This document shows positions 43,531 through 43,558 of a DNA stretch of 43,558 nt, one piece after another. Each line of letters starts with the position of its first letter. The stretch's first letter is position 1. This stretch comes from an uncultured Mucispirillum sp. (GTDB lineage: Bacteria > Chrysiogenota > Deferribacteres > Deferribacterales > Mucispirillaceae). The translations under genes and the position numbers were made by a program. Location: contig CALUZC010000022.1 of assembly GCA_944325215.1 (NCBI GenBank), forward strand, positions 1-43,558, in the 5' to 3' direction. The notes beneath the pieces are model-generated. The model made no database searches and was not told the origin of the DNA. It was given only the letters and a program-made list of their open reading frames with translations.

Positions 43531-43558
43531 TTACATATCCTGCTCTATGAATACCAAA
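43531..43558. repeat. Intergenic repeat element, copy 2, cut by window end
   Basis: TTACATATC (43531-43539) and CTATGAATACCAAA (43545-43558) repeat the blocks at 14872-14904. The copy runs off the window, so whether the following inverted repeat is also present is unknown. Confidence 0.45.

Noticed and set aside
1-43558. CRISPR arrays, tRNA and rRNA genes
   Set aside because: No regularly spaced direct repeats and no tRNA- or rRNA-like conserved segments were seen in the gaps on either strand.

Overview
The window is AT-rich (roughly 30% GC by eye) and densely coded, with many overlapping genes. It looks like a chromosomal segment of an anaerobic or microaerophilic Gram-negative bacterium: there are porin-like outer-membrane proteins, lipoproteins, a LolB-like protein, Tat secretion, a membrane pyrophosphatase and molybdenum-cofactor genes. 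The gene content and base composition suggest the Deferribacteres, possibly a gut Mucispirillum. That is inference from recall; I see no marker that settles it. No rRNA, tRNA or CRISPR array was recognised.

Left part (1-8.3 kb, mostly + strand). A 5'-cut IS30-type transposase is followed by a two-gene unit that looks like a Panacea-domain toxin-antitoxin pair with its own promoter. Then comes a compact run: a MOSC-MogA fusion, holB, ricT, metG and tatD, overlapping or nearly so, then a receiver-domain protein and a universal stress protein. A META-domain lipoprotein follows. The holB-ricT-metG-tatD order resembles the Firmicutes holB-yaaT-metS-yabD neighbourhood.

8.4-20.1 kb. A TorD-like chaperone converges on a minus-strand thiF-thiS-(FlgT-like/FG-GAP secreted protein) operon. 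Two tandem porin-like genes on the + strand share a nearly identical 20-nt leader, and each is followed by a good terminator. A long minus-strand operon then reads tatA/B, tatC, moaA, a degenerate LarA-like protein, an OmpR-type response regulator with no visible kinase, and a secreted protein of unknown function.

20.4-27.1 kb (minus strand). A K+-dependent-type membrane pyrophosphatase is followed (reading right to left from 27.1 kb) by a TPR protein, a LolB-like lipoprotein, ispE, prs and pth. This is a conserved housekeeping order.

27.2-35.7 kb (+ strand). A stand-alone SIR2-domain protein is a candidate phage-defence NADase. ftsY, an unrecognised protein, two envelope proteins sharing one module, and a spore-photoproduct-lyase-family radical SAM enzyme follow.

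35.7-43.5 kb (+ strand). This is an island of lineage-specific envelope proteins. It holds a pair of paralogues (one cytosolic-looking, one membrane-anchored), then four secreted proteins arranged A-B-A-B that look like a duplicated two-gene unit. Three of the four end in a bacterial SH3-like domain. The two B genes share a 313-bp block that is identical by eye inside otherwise diverged sequence, which suggests gene conversion. The first B gene has lost its SH3 part, and an apparent eroded remnant lies just after its stop. A small single-pass membrane protein ends the window. This array is the most unusual part of the window.
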